NCBI GenBank assembly: GCA_027460605.1
Contig: JAPZAN010000012.1
Span: forward strand, 1 to 7,969
Reading direction: 5' to 3'
Length of the DNA: 7,969 nt
Source: Candidatus Methanoperedens sp.
GTDB lineage: Archaea > Halobacteriota > Methanosarcinia > Methanosarcinales > Methanoperedenaceae
Under the pieces are notes generated by a model. That model saw only the letters and a program-made list of their open reading frames with translations, was not told where the DNA came from and made no database searches. The translations under genes were made by a program, and so were the position numbers. Of this stretch, positions 6,992 to 7,969 are shown in pieces (the stretch's first letter is position 1; each line of letters begins with the position of its first letter).

Positions 6992-7037
6992 TCCATATTC
7001 ATATCTTCAATAACCCAAATGTATTAATGAATATGGA
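6992..7037. promoter_or_regulatory. Inverted repeat between ABC operon and regulator: candidate operator
   Basis: TCCATATTCAT (6992-7002) and ATGAATATGGA (7027-7037) form a perfect 11-bp inverted repeat with a 24-base spacer. The repeats lie in the 123-base gap between the divergent binding-protein and regulator genes, one arm nearer each gene. Read outward, both arms begin ATGAATATGGA followed by G/A, then AT. Each copy lies immediately before an AT-rich possible TATA element (plus: ATATATAC; minus: TTATTAAATAC). They may be operator half-sites for the adjacent HTH protein, or shared promoter-proximal elements. The gap holds nothing else that I recognise. Confidence 0.45.
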
Positions 7038-7061
7038 GATATATACAATCGTGATAAGAGA

Positions 7062-7580
7062 ATGACAGCAGAAGAATTAATGAAAGCGGCAGTGGAATCG
7101 GATGAAGCGTTCATCAGGGAATTTTCAAGGATAATCAAGGAAGAACTTCGCATGACTGCAGCGGAATTCAGCGAAAAATCCGGTATACCTGCAAGCACCA
7201 TCTATAAATTATTATCGGGCCACCGCGAGCCCAATATCAAGACCCTGAGACAGATTGTGACAGTGCTTCAGAAATTGGAGGGGAAAGAAAAAACAGAGTT
7301 TATAGCAGTTATCGCAGCCCGCCCCGTGCTTGACTATATCTCGGAAAAAAAATTGAAGCTCGCAGGTCGTCTCCTGACAATCAGGGAATATTCCGCAACC
7401 TCGATGGAAGAGGCAATCGTTGCTGCAATCAGGGCTGAGAGGGATGGGGCAAAAGCACTGGTGTGTGCCCCGATAGTGGCTACAACGGTGGAGAAGGTGC
7501 TTCGCATCCCTGTGGCTGCAATAATGCCCAGGGACAGCCTGATAGCCGCGATTGAGCTTGCGGCGAAGAAGATGGGATGA
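7062..7580 (+). CDS. HTH (XRE-type) transcriptional regulator with C-terminal ligand-like domain
   Basis: A 172-residue cytoplasmic DNA-binding protein. A Cro/CI-type helix-turn-helix spans about residues 20-70, with the core MTAAEFSEKSGIPASTIYKLLSG at 31-53 and REPNIKTLRQIV after it. Residues about 98-170 form an alpha/beta domain (AIRAERDGAKALVCAPIVATTV, then RIPVAAIMPRDSLIAAIELA). It resembles the sensory N-terminal domain of PrpR-type activators, which may bind a small ligand; that resemblance is my judgement from sequence patterns. The ATG at 7062 has GTGAT at 7051-7055. The gene is divergent from the ABC operon and flanks an inverted repeat, so control of the operon and of itself is a reasonable inference. 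It is full length, with no sign of damage. A T-rich stretch at 7588-7598 could help termination. Confidence 0.85.
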   Translation: MTAEELMKAAVESDEAFIREFSRIIKEELRMTAAEFSEKSGIPASTIYKLLSGHREPNIKTLRQIVTVLQKLEGKEKTEFIAVIAARPVLDYISEKKLKLAGRLLTIREYSATSMEEAIVAAIRAERDGAKALVCAPIVATTVEKVLRIPVAAIMPRDSLIAAIELAAKKMG

Positions 7581-7652
7581 TAATCGGTCTTTTCTCTATT
7601 CGGACTTGAATTTTCCAGCCCCCTCTCTTCAAGCCTTAACTTAGCCTGTAAC

Positions 7653-7703
7653 AATATATTTATTTATAGGTATGTCATAGTAAAAACCGAGGCAAATATT
7701 TAT
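7653..7703 (+). promoter_or_regulatory. AT-rich promoter region of the downstream LamG gene
   Basis: Two TATA-like stretches occur before the ATG at 7742: AATATATTTATTTATA at 7653-7668 and AAATATTTAT at 7694-7703. The nearer one would put transcription start near 7723 and give a short leader containing the GGTG ribosome site at 7732-7735. This is a composition-based call. The gap of 161 bases after the regulator holds no gene that I recognise. Confidence 0.3.
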
Positions 7704-7741
7704 GAAGGGGGTAATTGGCATGTTCTCGGATGGTGTTTATT

Positions 7742-7969
7742 ATGGGTAGTACAGGAAAGCGTTCGTTCGTGAGTGTAATTGTTGGAATTCTGATTTTGTC
7801 AACAGTGTTAAAAAACTTGAAAGTGGCGCGCACCCTTGCGATATTTATTCTTTCGGCTCTGGTGCTTGCGGGAATGGCAGGGACGGGCGCTGCTGTAAGT
7901 GGATTGGTAGCTGAATGGCATTTCGACGGCAGCGCCCAGGATACCAGCGGCAGCGGCAACAACGGCACT
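7742..7969 (+). CDS. Secreted or membrane-anchored LamG-domain protein (3' partial)
   Basis: The frame is open to the right edge, giving 76 residues. Two hydrophobic stretches, about residues 9-23 and 31-48, precede VAEWHFDGSAQDTSGSGNNGT. That last stretch is the characteristic first strand of LamG/concanavalin-like domains in archaeal surface proteins. The start at 7742 is chosen because GGTG (7732-7735) lies 6 bases upstream. An in-frame ATG at 7730 lacks such a site. A TTG at 7817 would give a cleaner single signal peptide (KVARTLAIFILSALVLAG), but has no ribosome site. The protein is probably exported; a role in adhesion or carbohydrate binding is only a family-level guess. It is unlike the LamG/HhH gene at 1380-2232, which has no export signal. 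Confidence 0.72.
   Translation, partial: MGSTGKRSFVSVIVGILILSTVLKNLKVARTLAIFILSALVLAGMAGTGAAVSGLVAEWHFDGSAQDTSGSGNNGT

Noticed and set aside
7675..7968. 97-residue minus-strand open frame at the right edge
   Set aside because: Antisense to the LamG gene start and its promoter region; no motif. The plus-strand frame has a ribosome site, hydrophobic signal and LamG sequence.
1..7969. CRISPR array, tRNA/rRNA genes, insertion sequence
   Set aside because: Reading through the window I saw no regularly spaced repeats, cloverleaf-like segment, transposase motif or terminal inverted repeats.

Overview
This window looks like chromosomal DNA of an archaeon, most likely a methanogen or methanotroph relative such as a Methanosarcinales or Methanoperedens-type lineage. 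The lineage is an inference from gene content and style; no ribosomal gene is present. The archaeal signs are an AMP phosphorylase of the archaeal nucleotide-salvage type, Shine-Dalgarno sites of the GGTGAT kind close to start codons, and AT-rich TATA-like boxes upstream of them.

Layout: (1) bases 3-1352, plus strand: 3' part of AMP phosphorylase, with its N-terminal domain outside the window. (2) 1380-2232, minus strand: a broken gene for a protein with a LamG-type fold and a C-terminal helix-hairpin-helix region, split by a frameshift and apparently missing part of the LamG domain. (3) 2398-4275, plus strand: an intact CooS-family protein (anaerobic Ni-CO dehydrogenase fold) in which one C-cluster cysteine is Glu and the catalytic His is Tyr. 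(4) 4326-6938, minus strand: an ABC uptake operon of the nitrate/sulfonate/NMT1 class, in the order binding protein, permease, ATPase. The binding protein has its two halves in swapped order and the permease is split by a deletion that removes the EAA loop. (5) 7062-7580, plus strand: an HTH regulator divergent from the ABC operon, with an 11-bp inverted repeat between them. (6) 7742 to the right edge, plus strand: the start of a secreted or membrane-anchored LamG protein.

The two strongest observations are independent. First, the CooS protein keeps most metal ligands but has Glu at the position of CODH-II Cys295. This resembles the Glu ligand of hybrid cluster proteins and the described deviant CooS-V class, which lacks a canonical C-cluster cysteine, so it probably does not oxidise CO. 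Second, the substrate-binding lipoprotein reads signal peptide, C-terminal half, linker, N-terminal half, and then stops, which is a circular permutation within one intact reading frame.

Three genes in this window show internal rearrangement (LamG/HhH, permease, binding protein). Either the transporter region is decaying or remodelled, or the assembly has small structural errors. Read-level checks would separate these.
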